A DNA stretch of 6,774 bases. It comes from Candidatus Culexmicrobium profundum (GTDB lineage Archaea; Thermoproteota; Methanomethylicia; Culexarchaeales; Culexmicrobiaceae). The stretch's first letter is position 1; each line of letters begins with the position of its first letter. Under the pieces are notes generated by a model. The model worked only from the letters and a program-made list of their open reading frames with translations, ran no database searches and was not told where the DNA came from. A program made the position numbers and the translations under genes. The stretch lies in assembly GCA_025061245.1 (NCBI GenBank), contig JANZKD010000094.1, positions 1-6,774 on the forward strand, in the 5' to 3' direction. Positions 1 to 4,886 of this stretch are shown here, one piece after another.

Positions 1-110
1 TAGAAAGTTGTTGGATGAGAAGTAGATGTACTAGCGCTAACTTCTTGATAGCCTATTTCTATTTCTTTGAGATTAAGTATTTGCTCTACGCCTTTAAGTT
101 GTTTTTCCAT
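1..110 (-). CDS. 5' part of an unknown gene, running off the left edge
   Basis: An open frame starts at an ATG at 110-108 and stays open to the window edge, giving 36 visible residues that begin MEKQLKGVEQILNLKEIEIG and end in a Ser/Thr-rich stretch (SASTSTSHPTT). The ATG overlaps the stop codon of the preceding gene by one base (TAATG), so translation is probably coupled to it; there is no room for a promoter. The first 20 residues look like an amphipathic helix. Too little is visible to assign a fold or function. The final partial codon at the edge is TA plus an unseen base, so a stop there cannot be excluded, but the position in an overlapping operon favours a real continuing gene. Confidence 0.55.
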   Translation of the reverse strand, partial: MEKQLKGVEQILNLKEIEIGYQEVSASTSTSHPTTF

Positions 111-358
111 TATATCCACCCATTCCTCTTCATTAATTCCCTAATAATTGGATTACCAGGATAAGCTTTACCTTTAACTAAGAATATTAGCTTTTTACCT
201 ATAATGCGAGAAAGTGAGTTAATAGGAAATCTAGGCAGTCTATTAACCAAGAAATATATCTTATCAGAATCCACTTTACAGTCAAATATTCTAATATCAT
301 CATCGAATTGCAGTACCATTTGCATTGCTAGTACTTCTTCAGTGTTCCACTCTTTCAT
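110..358 (-). CDS. 82-residue hypothetical protein, possible degenerate KH-like RNA-binding domain
   Basis: The gene starts at an ATG that overlaps the previous stop codon by 4 bp (ATGA, 358-355) and ends sharing one base with the next ATG, so it is the middle member of a coupled trio. No signal peptide or membrane helix is visible. Residues 24-56 read as strand-strand-helix-strand (FDCKVDSDKIYFLVN, then LSRIIGKKLIFLVKG), and a C-terminal helix follows. The order DC-x-x-D-x-DKIYFLV followed by GKKLIFLV recalls NusA-type KH domains, but the GxxG loop is absent, so this is only a suggestion of fold. The neighbour has an Sm-like pattern, which would fit a shared RNA-related role. The product could equally be an unrelated small alpha/beta viral protein. 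Confidence 0.8.
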   Translation of the reverse strand: MKEWNTEEVLAMQMVLQFDDDIRIFDCKVDSDKIYFLVNRLPRFPINSLSRIIGKKLIFLVKGKAYPGNPIIRELMKRNGWI

Positions 359-615
359 ATTTCTCTAATCCATACCCATGCCCTTACTTCTATATATTTA
401 TTTTCTCCACTAGCAACTTCTTTTAAACCCTCATCAGTCACTAAAAATACTCCATAGTCCTTTAGTAGCAATGCTTGATTTCTTTCAAAGAACTCAACTA
501 GCTTTCCAAAGATTCTGTATTCTTTGTCTTTTAGAATTAATGCAACCTCTACGTTCCTACCAATCATCAATTCGTATGTTGTCATTTTTCCGTCTCTACT
601 AACATCGTTTACCAT
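355..615 (-). CDS. 86-residue protein with Sm/LSm-like beta-barrel pattern
   Basis: The visible pattern is VEVALILKDKEY (residues ~23-34), then G-K-L-x-E-F-x-x-x-N-x-A-L-L-L-K-D (37-53), and a C-terminal strand KYIEVRAWVWI. This resembles the Sm1 motif (GxLxxFDxxMNLxLxD) and a weak Sm2 (R-x-x-x-[IV]) of archaeal SmAP/LSm proteins, which form rings that bind U-rich RNA. The match has one extra residue in the turn before the conserved Asn-Leu region, and the family assignment is inference. There is no membrane segment. The chosen ATG at 615 lies about 26 bp from a TATA-like element and has the local ATT-ATG context; an internal Met11 (ATG at 585) is a possible alternative start. The gene lies downstream of the protease and overlaps the next gene by 4 bp. 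Confidence 0.82.
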   Translation of the reverse strand: MVNDVSRDGKMTTYELMIGRNVEVALILKDKEYRIFGKLVEFFERNQALLLKDYGVFLVTDEGLKEVASGENKYIEVRAWVWIREI

Positions 616-635
616 AATAAACTTTATACACTTAA

Positions 636-645
636 GTTAATATAG
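636..645 (-). promoter_or_regulatory. candidate TATA box for the LSm-like gene
   Basis: On the minus strand the element reads CTATATTAAC. Its centre lies about 26 bp upstream of the ATG at 615, the usual archaeal distance to the transcription start, so the transcript would be leaderless. It lies just past the stop codon of the protease gene. This is motif reading only. Confidence 0.4.
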
Positions 646-646
646 T

Positions 647-1588
647 TTACCTTTCTAAAAGAACTGGTGTCGCAACTAATAACGCTAATGGAATAATTCC
701 TACTCTAGCAATTCCTATTCTAGGCATACCAAATAATGGCGTTATATTTAGCGCATTAACAATATTTGAGGCTTTTACAATACACGTTATTTTATCGCTA
801 CCAGCAAACACCTGACCAACCATACTTCCATCACTACCAAATACTATGCTACCAGAATCACCTCCAGCAGCGAAAGCTTCAGTAACTATAATATCATCAA
901 ACCAAACATCGCCTACGCCAGGATAATCTCTTACCCTAATAGTTGCCTCAGTATCTATTATACTTGCTCTAGTAACTGCAGTAGTTCTTCCAGATTTAAT
1001 AACAGTTTCTCCTTCTGTAGGATCTCTAATCCTTGCTGGCGCTCCTAAATCTTTATCGTTAATATCAGCATCTACTTCTAAAGTAGCAATTGCAGAATCA
1101 ACAATGTTTTTATATGGTTCTGGTTTTACTTCAACATATCTTTTTAAATGACCGACTACATCGTCTGGAGAAGAACCACCATCGTAAGGCCCTGGTTGTA
1201 ATATTTCAGTTCCTTCGTGTCCATAAAACACATGATAATTGCTTAACAATACATATTCACCATCTTCATTATCCTTAGCTATGCCAGTTAAAGTACCTGC
1301 AGTGACAAGAACACTTCCAACACTTATTCCAGGAAATATAGGACGCCATCTCATTTGTCTTTCTTCTGGCGTTAATAAAGGCACAACTCTACCAACTTCA
1401 ATAACTTCAACTTTATAGCCTAGAAATGTCTCTGGTATCTCTTTAAGAATGCTTGGATCTAGCTTTTCAACATAAATACGCAATATTTTAGGGCTATGAT
1501 GTTTTACGCTTATACCTGCAATTTGTTTAAATTTCTTAAGCAACTCCTCTTCAGCTAGTTTTTTAACTTCTTGAGGTTCAATTGGCAT
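647..1588 (-). CDS. Trypsin/chymotrypsin-fold serine protease with N-terminal prodomain-like region and C-terminal hydrophobic tail
   Basis: The 313-residue product matches a well-known prokaryotic S1-type family. Residues ~50-80 carry an IPETFLGYKVEVIEVG segment, followed by RWRPIFPGISVGS and TAGTL, which in the family precede the protease core. The catalytic triad is visible: His119 in LSNYHVF, Asp164 in VDSAIA and Ser245 in GGDSGS. Family-typical QPGPYDGG (131-138), KSGRTTAVT (198-206) and VGQVFAGS (257-264) are also present. No N-terminal signal peptide is seen. Residues ~291-310 are strongly hydrophobic and end in LLER, suggesting a C-terminal membrane anchor that most bacterial relatives lack. 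The ATG at 1588 faces a divergent gene across 26 bp. The substrate is unknown; processing of virion proteins or attack on host surface proteins are both possible. Fold and catalytic type are near certain, the role is inference. Confidence 0.93.
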   Translation of the reverse strand: MPIEPQEVKKLAEEELLKKFKQIAGISVKHHSPKILRIYVEKLDPSILKEIPETFLGYKVEVIEVGRVVPLLTPEERQMRWRPIFPGISVGSVLVTAGTLTGIAKDNEDGEYVLLSNYHVFYGHEGTEILQPGPYDGGSSPDDVVGHLKRYVEVKPEPYKNIVDSAIATLEVDADINDKDLGAPARIRDPTEGETVIKSGRTTAVTRASIIDTEATIRVRDYPGVGDVWFDDIIVTEAFAAGGDSGSIVFGSDGSMVGQVFAGSDKITCIVKASNIVNALNITPLFGMPRIGIARVGIIPLALLVATPVLLER

Positions 1589-1614
1589 AATAAATTTAAG
1601 GTAAATAAATTATT
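1589..1614. promoter_or_regulatory. 26-bp divergent intergenic region, candidate bidirectional promoter
   Basis: Only 26 bp separate the start codons of the protease (minus) and the two-helix membrane protein (plus). The spacer is almost pure A/T with an ATTTA-agg-TAAAT dyad near its centre (about 1594-1606). At the archaeal TATA distance of about 26 bp, each gene's TATA element would fall on or beside the other gene's start: CATAATAAATTT for the plus gene and CATAATAATTTA for the minus gene. Simultaneous full use of both would therefore be sterically difficult. The promoter call is inference. Confidence 0.4.
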
Positions 1615-1866
1615 ATGGTAACGATACATCCTGCAATAATAACAGGTGTGGCTACCGCAGTATTAACTAGTTGGCTCTCAGATCAGTTACCAAGACCAGG
1701 TTTGCCAGCAACTGAAATAGAAAGAAGACTTAGAAACATAGTCCTTAGTATGATAACTGGTTTTGGTGTTGCTTACATAGCAATGGCTGTAACAGGACAA
1801 ATGCCTCAGACACAAACTCAAACAGTTAGAAAACAAATAGTTTTACCTGGATACTACGGTGATTAA
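1615..1866 (+). CDS. 83-residue protein with two predicted membrane helices
   Basis: There are two hydrophobic segments, at about residues 6-21 (PAIITGVATAVLTSWL) and 43-60 (VLSMITGFGVAYIAMAVTG). A short basic/acidic amphipathic loop (TEIERRLRN) joins them, and a polar Gln/Thr-rich tail ends in YYGD. No family is recognised. The start is the ATG at 1615 with the local ATT-ATG context. The last codons (GGT GAT TAA) supply the ribosome-binding site of the next gene, whose ATG follows the stop directly, so the two form one operon. The small size and hairpin topology are compatible with a minor envelope protein or a holin-like protein, but nothing in the sequence decides this. Confidence 0.8.
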   Translation: MVTIHPAIITGVATAVLTSWLSDQLPRPGLPATEIERRLRNIVLSMITGFGVAYIAMAVTGQMPQTQTQTVRKQIVLPGYYGD

Positions 1867-2112
1867 ATGGTAAGAGTTAGCGGAGTAGTACTAGACAGAT
1901 ATAGTGGAGACCCTATTCCAGGAGCGTTAATTCACTTAGGCCCATATAGAACAACCTCTCGTTCTGATGGTACTTTTGAATTTGATGTTCCAGAGGGAAC
2001 ATATATATTAACTGCAAGTGCTGAAGGTTATTCTCAAATAACTAGAGTTGTTGATGTAGTCGAAGGAACATATTTAACAGTTTTAATGACTCCGATTGTT
2101 ACACTTCTGTGA
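1867..2112 (+). CDS. 81-residue single carboxypeptidase-regulatory-like (transthyretin-fold) domain protein
   Basis: The whole protein is one domain with the classic CarboxypepD_reg pattern: VSGVVLD...G.PIPGALIHLG (residues 4-25), T-S-R-S-D-G-T-F-E-F (30-39), VPEGTYILTASAEGY (41-55) and a final strand VVDVVEGTYLTVLM. Such beta-sandwich domains usually occur as appendages on secreted or surface proteins and mediate adhesion or protein contacts; a free-standing copy is unusual. No signal peptide or membrane anchor is present, so if it acts outside the cell it probably leaves as part of a virion or with its operon partner. A GGTGAT ribosome-binding site at 1858-1863 lies inside the end of the upstream gene, three bases before ATG, which fixes the start. 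The fold is sure, the role is not. Confidence 0.9.
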   Translation: MVRVSGVVLDRYSGDPIPGALIHLGPYRTTSRSDGTFEFDVPEGTYILTASAEGYSQITRVVDVVEGTYLTVLMTPIVTLL

Positions 2113-2126
2113 CAAAACAAATCATT

Positions 2127-2137
2127 CACAAGTTGTG
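2127..2137. repeat. palindrome copy 1, CACAA-G-TTGTG
   Basis: This is an 11-bp perfect dyad with one central base, lying in the spacer between convergent genes. The same CACAA-N-TTGTG core recurs at 2180-2190 with centre-to-centre spacing of 53 bp. The flanks do not extend the symmetry here. It is a possible operator or protein-binding site. Confidence 0.55.
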
Positions 2138-2174
2138 TATTATCTGATTTATCACTATTCGCTAATAAACTAAA

Positions 2175-2195
2175 GGTTTCACAATTTGTGAAACC
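2175..2195. repeat. palindrome copy 2, 10-bp arms GGTTTCACAA / TTGTGAAACC
   Basis: This is a perfect inverted repeat with 10-bp arms around a single central T, containing the same CACAA-N-TTGTG core as the site at 2127-2137. A one-base loop makes it a poor RNA hairpin but a good binding site for a dimeric protein. It lies 63 bp after the stop of the plus-strand gene and 29 bp beyond the end of the convergent minus-strand gene. Possible roles are operator, terminator-associated element or attachment/recombination site. Confidence 0.65.
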
Positions 2196-2200
2196 AAAGT

Positions 2201-2217
2201 TTTCCGGTAACTGGAAA
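2201..2217. repeat. imperfect dyad TTTCC-g-GT-a-AC-t-GGAAA
   Basis: A 17-bp near-palindrome, mismatched at one symmetric pair, directly follows the longer palindrome and lies a few bases from the stop of the minus-strand gene. As RNA it could form a 5-bp stem. It may belong to a shared 3' end signal for the two convergent transcripts, but the dyad is short. Confidence 0.3.
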
Positions 2218-2223
2218 TATACT

Positions 2224-2868
2224 CTACTTTCCGCTAAAGTGTCTATATAAGAAATAGGCTGAAGCTATAAAGAACGGTGCTGATATGAATTTATAGTATC
2301 CAGTAAACACTGTAAACGTTAACACACCTAGACCTGCCATAACAAATGCATTTCCTAGATTTCCACCAATTAAAATTCCCAATATTATGAACGCTAGTGA
2401 AATACCAACTCCTAATAGAAAACCACCGATAAAACCTGCGAAAATTGAACCAATTATAGCCCATGGAAATAGAACTTGACCCTCTCTAAATCCCATTAAT
2501 GCTAAAGTTTCTTCATCAGCCTCTATACTAGCAACATCATCTTTCATATAAATTTCAGCAATGACTCTTCTCCTCTTCTCTCCATTAGGTAGTGTTGCCT
2601 CATATTCCATTATATATCTTAACTCAGCAGCGACTTGACCCGCAGCGTTCTTAAGAGAATTAACAAACTTATTTATAGCATCTCTTACAGCACTAAAGAA
2701 TTTATCTATAGGGCCAGACTGATATTCATATTCTTGAATATAGAGATTACCTTTTTCAAATCGTAATTTATCTGGATGTTCCCAAACGATAAATCCACTA
2801 ACTGGTCTACCCTCTTCATTAAGAACTCTAACCTGCCTTTTCAAACTAAGTAGGTCTAAGTAGGGCAT
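2224..2868 (-). CDS. 214-residue protein with soluble N-terminal half and multi-span membrane C-terminal half
   Basis: Residues 1-50 are beta-rich and charged (RQVRVLNEEGRPVSGFIVW). Residues 53-86 form a long amphipathic helix region (FFSAVRDAINKFVNSLKNAAG), then a charged strand region follows to about 130. From 134 onward the chain is almost entirely hydrophobic, with about three or four membrane spans (~134-153, 155-169, 173-190, 194-208) rich in Gly and Phe, ending in YRHFSGK. No signal peptide and no family is recognised. The last gene of the minus-strand run, it probably has its own leaderless promoter overlapping the preceding gene's stop (TTAAAATA at 2890-2897). In context with Ig-like and small membrane proteins it is a candidate envelope or tail membrane protein; this is inference. 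Confidence 0.85.
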   Translation of the reverse strand: MPYLDLLSLKRQVRVLNEEGRPVSGFIVWEHPDKLRFEKGNLYIQEYEYQSGPIDKFFSAVRDAINKFVNSLKNAAGQVAAELRYIMEYEATLPNGEKRRRVIAEIYMKDDVASIEADEETLALMGFREGQVLFPWAIIGSIFAGFIGGFLLGVGISLAFIILGILIGGNLGNAFVMAGLGVLTFTVFTGYYKFISAPFFIASAYFLYRHFSGK

Positions 2869-2889
2869 AATTTATTTTTGTTTACTAAG

Positions 2890-2897
2890 TATTTTAA
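2890..2897 (-). promoter_or_regulatory. TATA box TTAAAATA for the 214-residue membrane protein gene
   Basis: On the minus strand TTAAAATA is centred about 26 bp upstream of the ATG at 2868, giving a leaderless start. It overlaps the stop codon of the 136-residue gene, so this last gene can be transcribed independently of the upstream run. Confidence 0.45.
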
Positions 2898-3304
2898 GCG
2901 GGTAGCCAAGGTATGTCTATTATTCCTGTTCTCTTCAGTATTCTTAAGACTCCTATTGCCGCTGGTACTATTCCAATTACTCTAAACCAGCCACTTAGGA
3001 AAGTAGTTGCCAAACCTCCAACAATTATTAATCCAACATCTAAAGCCCATGGTGCTATTTGATTCCAAAGCCATCCTAAAAAATCACATAACCATTTTAA
3101 CCAGTCTGGACATTGTATTTCTAAAGTTCTTGGTGTTGCTGTTAATCCTGTTTGCTCTTGGAAATATTGTGCTAAAACATTAAACAGTTCTGTTTTTCTA
3201 GTTCTATAGTAATCTGGGCATAAGCCTAGTTCTTCTAGCTTTGGGGCTACTTCTTCTGGCTTAGGATAACCCCATTCTTCTAATACTTCATACCAAGTTG
3301 CCAT
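2894..3304 (-). CDS. 136-residue membrane protein with acidic soluble N-terminus and Trp-rich centre
   Basis: Residues 1-60 are soluble and helical (WYEVLEEWGYPKPEEVAPKL, then LFNVLAQYFQEQTGL). A Cys/Trp-rich stretch follows (CPDWLKWLCDFLGWLWNQ, 65-82). Two hydrophobic segments are at ~85-104 (PWALDVGLIIVGGLATTF) and ~107-122 (FRVIGIVPAAIGVL), followed by a short basic link and a hydrophobic C-terminus IPWLPA. Cysteines are at 29, 65 and 73. No family is recognised. The ATG at 3304 lies 7 bp after the stop of the 46-residue gene and has the ATT-ATG context, which places it in the same transcript. It is a candidate structural membrane protein. Confidence 0.85.
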   Translation of the reverse strand: MATWYEVLEEWGYPKPEEVAPKLEELGLCPDYYRTRKTELFNVLAQYFQEQTGLTATPRTLEIQCPDWLKWLCDFLGWLWNQIAPWALDVGLIIVGGLATTFLSGWFRVIGIVPAAIGVLRILKRTGIIDIPWLPA

Positions 3305-3311
3305 AATATAT

Positions 3312-3452
3312 TTATTGAATTATAATATTTGAAATCGAAATGCTTTTTCCTGTAGGTACTCCTCCTCTAACACCACCTAGGACTAAAGCTAATACAAATA
3401 GTCCTACTCCTACTGGCACTGCGATTTCTAATACTCTTCCCCATTCAACCAT
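3312..3452 (-). CDS. 46-residue single-span membrane protein
   Basis: A short frame fills the gap between the Ig-like gene and the 136-residue gene. The product begins MVEWGRVLEIAVPVGVGLFV, continues ALVLGG as the end of one hydrophobic helix (about residues 8-27), and ends with a short basic then polar tail (RGGVPTGKSISISN, IIIQ). It starts 8 bp after the upstream stop. A GTGAT ribosome-binding element lies in those 8 bp (3456-3460), followed by ATT-ATG. The tight spacing, the ribosome-binding site and the clean single-helix profile support a real gene. The layout is like small phage and archaeal-virus coat or envelope peptides, but the function is unknown. Confidence 0.75.
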   Translation of the reverse strand: MVEWGRVLEIAVPVGVGLFVLALVLGGVRGGVPTGKSISISNIIIQ

Positions 3453-3460
3453 AATATCAC

Positions 3461-4045
3461 TTAGCAACTTACACTTTTATCCTTACTAATGTGCTTTAAC
3501 TCACCCTCTGTTATTTCCACATGAATAGTTCCACTTCCAGCTAGAGAACAGAAATAAGTAGCACCATAGGAATAAGTGTTTCCAGTATATATTTCCTTCT
3601 CTCCAAAGTCCCATGTATAGCCTCCACCAGTTACTTTTAGATAAATTTTTATTTTCTCCATTTTTCTATCACTTCTAGTTACTTTTATATCAAAGCAAAG
3701 GTCAGAAGTATCACATCTTCTCACGTTGTAAATGTTTATTGTATAGTAAGGAGTAGGAACAGCTATTTTAACATCCCATCCAGTGTCTATAGTCTGGAAT
3801 TTAGTTGTACCATCATAAGCATCAAATGACAAATCATAAGTACCCTCAGACATACTTGGTATGGTAAAGCTTTTCCAAAAACTATATCCATCTCCAGGCG
3901 CCAAATAACCAATAGAAATTGAACCTATCTCCTTTCCATTAAGCTTTACTTTAAGGATTAAATTGTTAATAGTTTCTTTACCAACATTTTTAACTTCTCC
4001 TCCAATAGTTATTGTACTGCCTGGTTTCTTCTCTACAGTAGGCAT
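3461..4045 (-). CDS. 194-residue two-domain Ig-like (CARDB-type) protein
   Basis: Residues 1-97 show the CARDB/Ig-like pattern seen in archaeal surface proteins: PGSTITIGGEVKNVGKETINN, then LAPGDGYSFWKSFTIP, then EGTYDLSFDAYDG and DTGWDVKIAV. A second beta-rich half (98-194) contains four cysteines at 111, 117, 166 and 194, possibly two disulfides. The N-terminal domain is paralogous to the 108-residue protein encoded just upstream. There is no signal peptide and no membrane helix, which argues against ordinary secretion and for assembly into a particle inside the cell. The ATG at 4045 has the ATT-ATG context; a TTTTAAAG element lies 13-21 bp upstream. It is a likely virion surface or fibre component, by inference. 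Confidence 0.87.
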   Translation of the reverse strand: MPTVEKKPGSTITIGGEVKNVGKETINNLILKVKLNGKEIGSISIGYLAPGDGYSFWKSFTIPSMSEGTYDLSFDAYDGTTKFQTIDTGWDVKIAVPTPYYTINIYNVRRCDTSDLCFDIKVTRSDRKMEKIKIYLKVTGGGYTWDFGEKEIYTGNTYSYGATYFCSLAGSGTIHVEITEGELKHISKDKSVSC

Positions 4046-4057
4046 AATTAATTTTAG

Positions 4058-4066
4058 CTTTAAAAG
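4058..4066 (-). promoter_or_regulatory. candidate TATA element CTTTTAAAG before the two-domain Ig-like gene
   Basis: CTTTTAAAG lies in the 36-bp spacer between the two Ig-like genes. Its centre is only about 17 bp from the ATG at 4045, closer than the normal 26 bp, so either the transcript begins inside the annotated start or a weaker A/T-rich stretch a few bases upstream is used. Confidence 0.25.
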
Positions 4067-4081
4067 AATAAAGTTGCTGGG

Positions 4082-4408
4082 CTATGATACTGTTATTGCA
4101 GTAATTTCTACCGCTTTATATCCTTTAACTAGATCATAACCAGTATAATCATCCCATAAAATTTCTCCAGTAGCGTCTTCTACTCTTAAATATAGTGAAC
4201 TTCTTTCTACCATGTTTGTAGGTACTGTGAAACTAAATGTGAAATACTGACTTGCCCCTGGAGATAATGAAATAAAATCACTACTTCCTAGTGCCCCATA
4301 CTCTATGCTATAGCAAGTAATTATAACGTTTACATCCATGTTACCAGTATTTGTTATTGTTCCTGAAACGGTTACAGTATCTCCTGGTCTTTTAATTACG
4401 TCCGCCAT
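4082..4408 (-). CDS. 108-residue single-domain Ig-like (CARDB-type) protein
   Basis: The protein is one beta-sandwich domain: IKRPGDTVTVSGTITNTGNM, then FISLSPGASQYFTFSFTVP, then SLYLRVEDATGEILWDDYTG and KAVEITAITV. It aligns along its whole length with the first domain of the neighbouring 194-residue protein (K[RK]PG[DS]T[VI]T[VI].G...N.G; L.PG....F..SFT.P; D.T......D.G.D), showing tandem duplication. There is no signal peptide or membrane segment. The ATG at 4408 lies two bases after the stop of the upstream frame, with ATT-ATG context and a purine-rich GGAAAAG. A TATTTAAG element at 4439-4446 may give it its own promoter. It is probably a particle surface or adhesion protein; that role is inference. 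Confidence 0.87.
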   Translation of the reverse strand: MADVIKRPGDTVTVSGTITNTGNMDVNVIITCYSIEYGALGSSDFISLSPGASQYFTFSFTVPTNMVERSSLYLRVEDATGEILWDDYTGYDLVKGYKAVEITAITVS

Positions 4409-4410
4409 AA

Positions 4411-4635
4411 TTATCTTTTCCTTTTCCTTGGTTTTAATCTTAAATATGTATCTAATAACTGAAACAGTTGCTTATTTTTAGTCTCCATTTTATCGGCTAA
4501 TATATGTAGCATGTGGCTAATAGCGTATTCTGGTTTTTTAGTTATTAAGTAGAGTAGTGCAGTGTGGACTAATGAATGACCCCATTTCTTTGTAGGGAGA
4601 GCAGAATTATCTGCCCTCCTTTCTATGTCCCTTTC
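4411..4635 (-). CDS. C-terminal part of a frame-broken His-rich helical protein
   Basis: This frame is open from just after a TAG (4638-4636) to the TAA at 4413-4411, and has no ATG until Met at 4512. The coding-like stretch from about 4617 begins RADNSALPTKKWGHSLVHTA and continues LLYLITKKPEYAISHMLHIL and ADKMETKNK, ending in a basic tail KPRKRKR. Helices with repeated His (GHSLVH, SHMLH) and Asp suggest metal binding. It continues the sense of the frame at 4607-4741 if one base is skipped near 4610-4635. The pair would then make one protein of about 110 residues. Alternatives are a pseudogene, a sequencing indel, programmed +1 (or -2) frameshifting, or separate translation from the internal ATG at 4512 (33 residues). 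Confidence 0.55.
   Translation of the reverse strand, partial: ERDIERRADNSALPTKKWGHSLVHTALLYLITKKPEYAISHMLHILADKMETKNKQLFQLLDTYLRLKPRKRKR
4439..4446 (-). promoter_or_regulatory. candidate TATA box TATTTAAG before the single-domain Ig-like gene
   Basis: TATTTAAG is centred about 34 bp upstream of the ATG at 4408, predicting a transcript with a leader of roughly 8 bases. It lies inside the 3' end of the upstream His-rich frame, so it would start an internal transcript for the Ig-like pair. Confidence 0.3.
4596..4619 (-). other. strong RNA hairpin at the frame break (10-bp stem, 4-base loop)
   Basis: In the minus-strand transcript GGAGGGCAGA pairs with TCTGCTCTCC (one G-U wobble) around a UAAU loop that contains the stop codon of the N-terminal frame. 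It is by far the strongest hairpin I noticed inside coding sequence here, and it coincides with the point where the His-rich reading frame changes. It could stimulate frameshifting or pause ribosomes, attenuate transcription, or be a site where an indel arose. Confidence 0.55.
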
Positions 4636-4741
4636 CTAGGACTGCATCTGCATATTTATGGACTATCTTATATCCACCTTTCTTTTTTAATATTATTTCA
4701 TCCAGCCATCTATGGACTTTGTGCGACGGCGTAGTTATCAC
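4607..4741 (-). CDS. N-terminal part of a frame-broken His-rich helical protein (GTG start)
   Basis: The frame starts at a GTG (4741-4739), inside the end of the 58-residue gene, with a GAGG ribosome-binding site six bases upstream at 4748-4751. A TAG just before it (4753-4751) rules out an earlier start. The 44 residues begin VITTPSHKVHRWLDEIILKK, with GGYKIVHKYADAVLGKGHRK further on, and the frame ends at a TAA in the loop of a hairpin. Regularly placed His and Asp (HKVHRWLD, VHKYAD, GKGHRK) suggest a metal-binding helical protein, and the other half of the pattern continues in another frame downstream. The ribosome-binding site and the coding character on both sides of the break argue for one gene of about 110 residues. 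The family is not recognised. Confidence 0.6.
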   Translation of the reverse strand: MITTPSHKVHRWLDEIILKKKGGYKIVHKYADAVLGKGHRKEGR

Positions 4742-4886
4742 CTCTTTCCTCTAATTCTCTTAACATTCGCAATAATTTCCTCGTTTTCTTTAGATAAGCG
4801 CCGTATGTAATAAACCCAGCCTTAAATTGCTTTCTTACCGCTCTTAATTCTTGTTTAATTTTCCACTTTGAAAGCTTTTTTCTCAT
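4710..4886 (-). CDS. 58-residue basic helical protein
   Basis: The protein begins MRKKLSKWKIKQELRAVRKQ, then FKAGFITYGAYLKKTRKLLR and MLRELEERGDNYAVAQSP. It is very basic with heptad-like leucine spacing over residues 30-48, compatible with a coiled coil or a nucleic-acid-binding helix pair; there is no membrane segment. The ATG overlaps the stop of the 49-residue membrane protein (ATGA, 4886-4883), and the next frame's GTG lies inside its 3' end, so it is one link in a chain of overlapping short genes. Size and position resemble small tail-assembly or spanin-like phage genes, but no homology is claimed. Confidence 0.68.
   Translation of the reverse strand: MRKKLSKWKIKQELRAVRKQFKAGFITYGAYLKKTRKLLRMLRELEERGDNYAVAQSP

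Noticed and set aside
1090..1278. Plus-strand 62-codon open frame
   Set aside because: It lies wholly inside the serine-protease gene in antisense, crossing conserved His-motif coding sequence; its product is low-complexity His/Leu/Phe without a start signal.
4626..4636. A-AAG-GGA heptamer in the split His-rich gene, a canonical -1 slippery site in the correct phase
   Set aside because: A -1 shift there runs straight into a TAG (ACA TAG); the downstream coding frame needs +1 or -2, so this heptamer does not explain the join.
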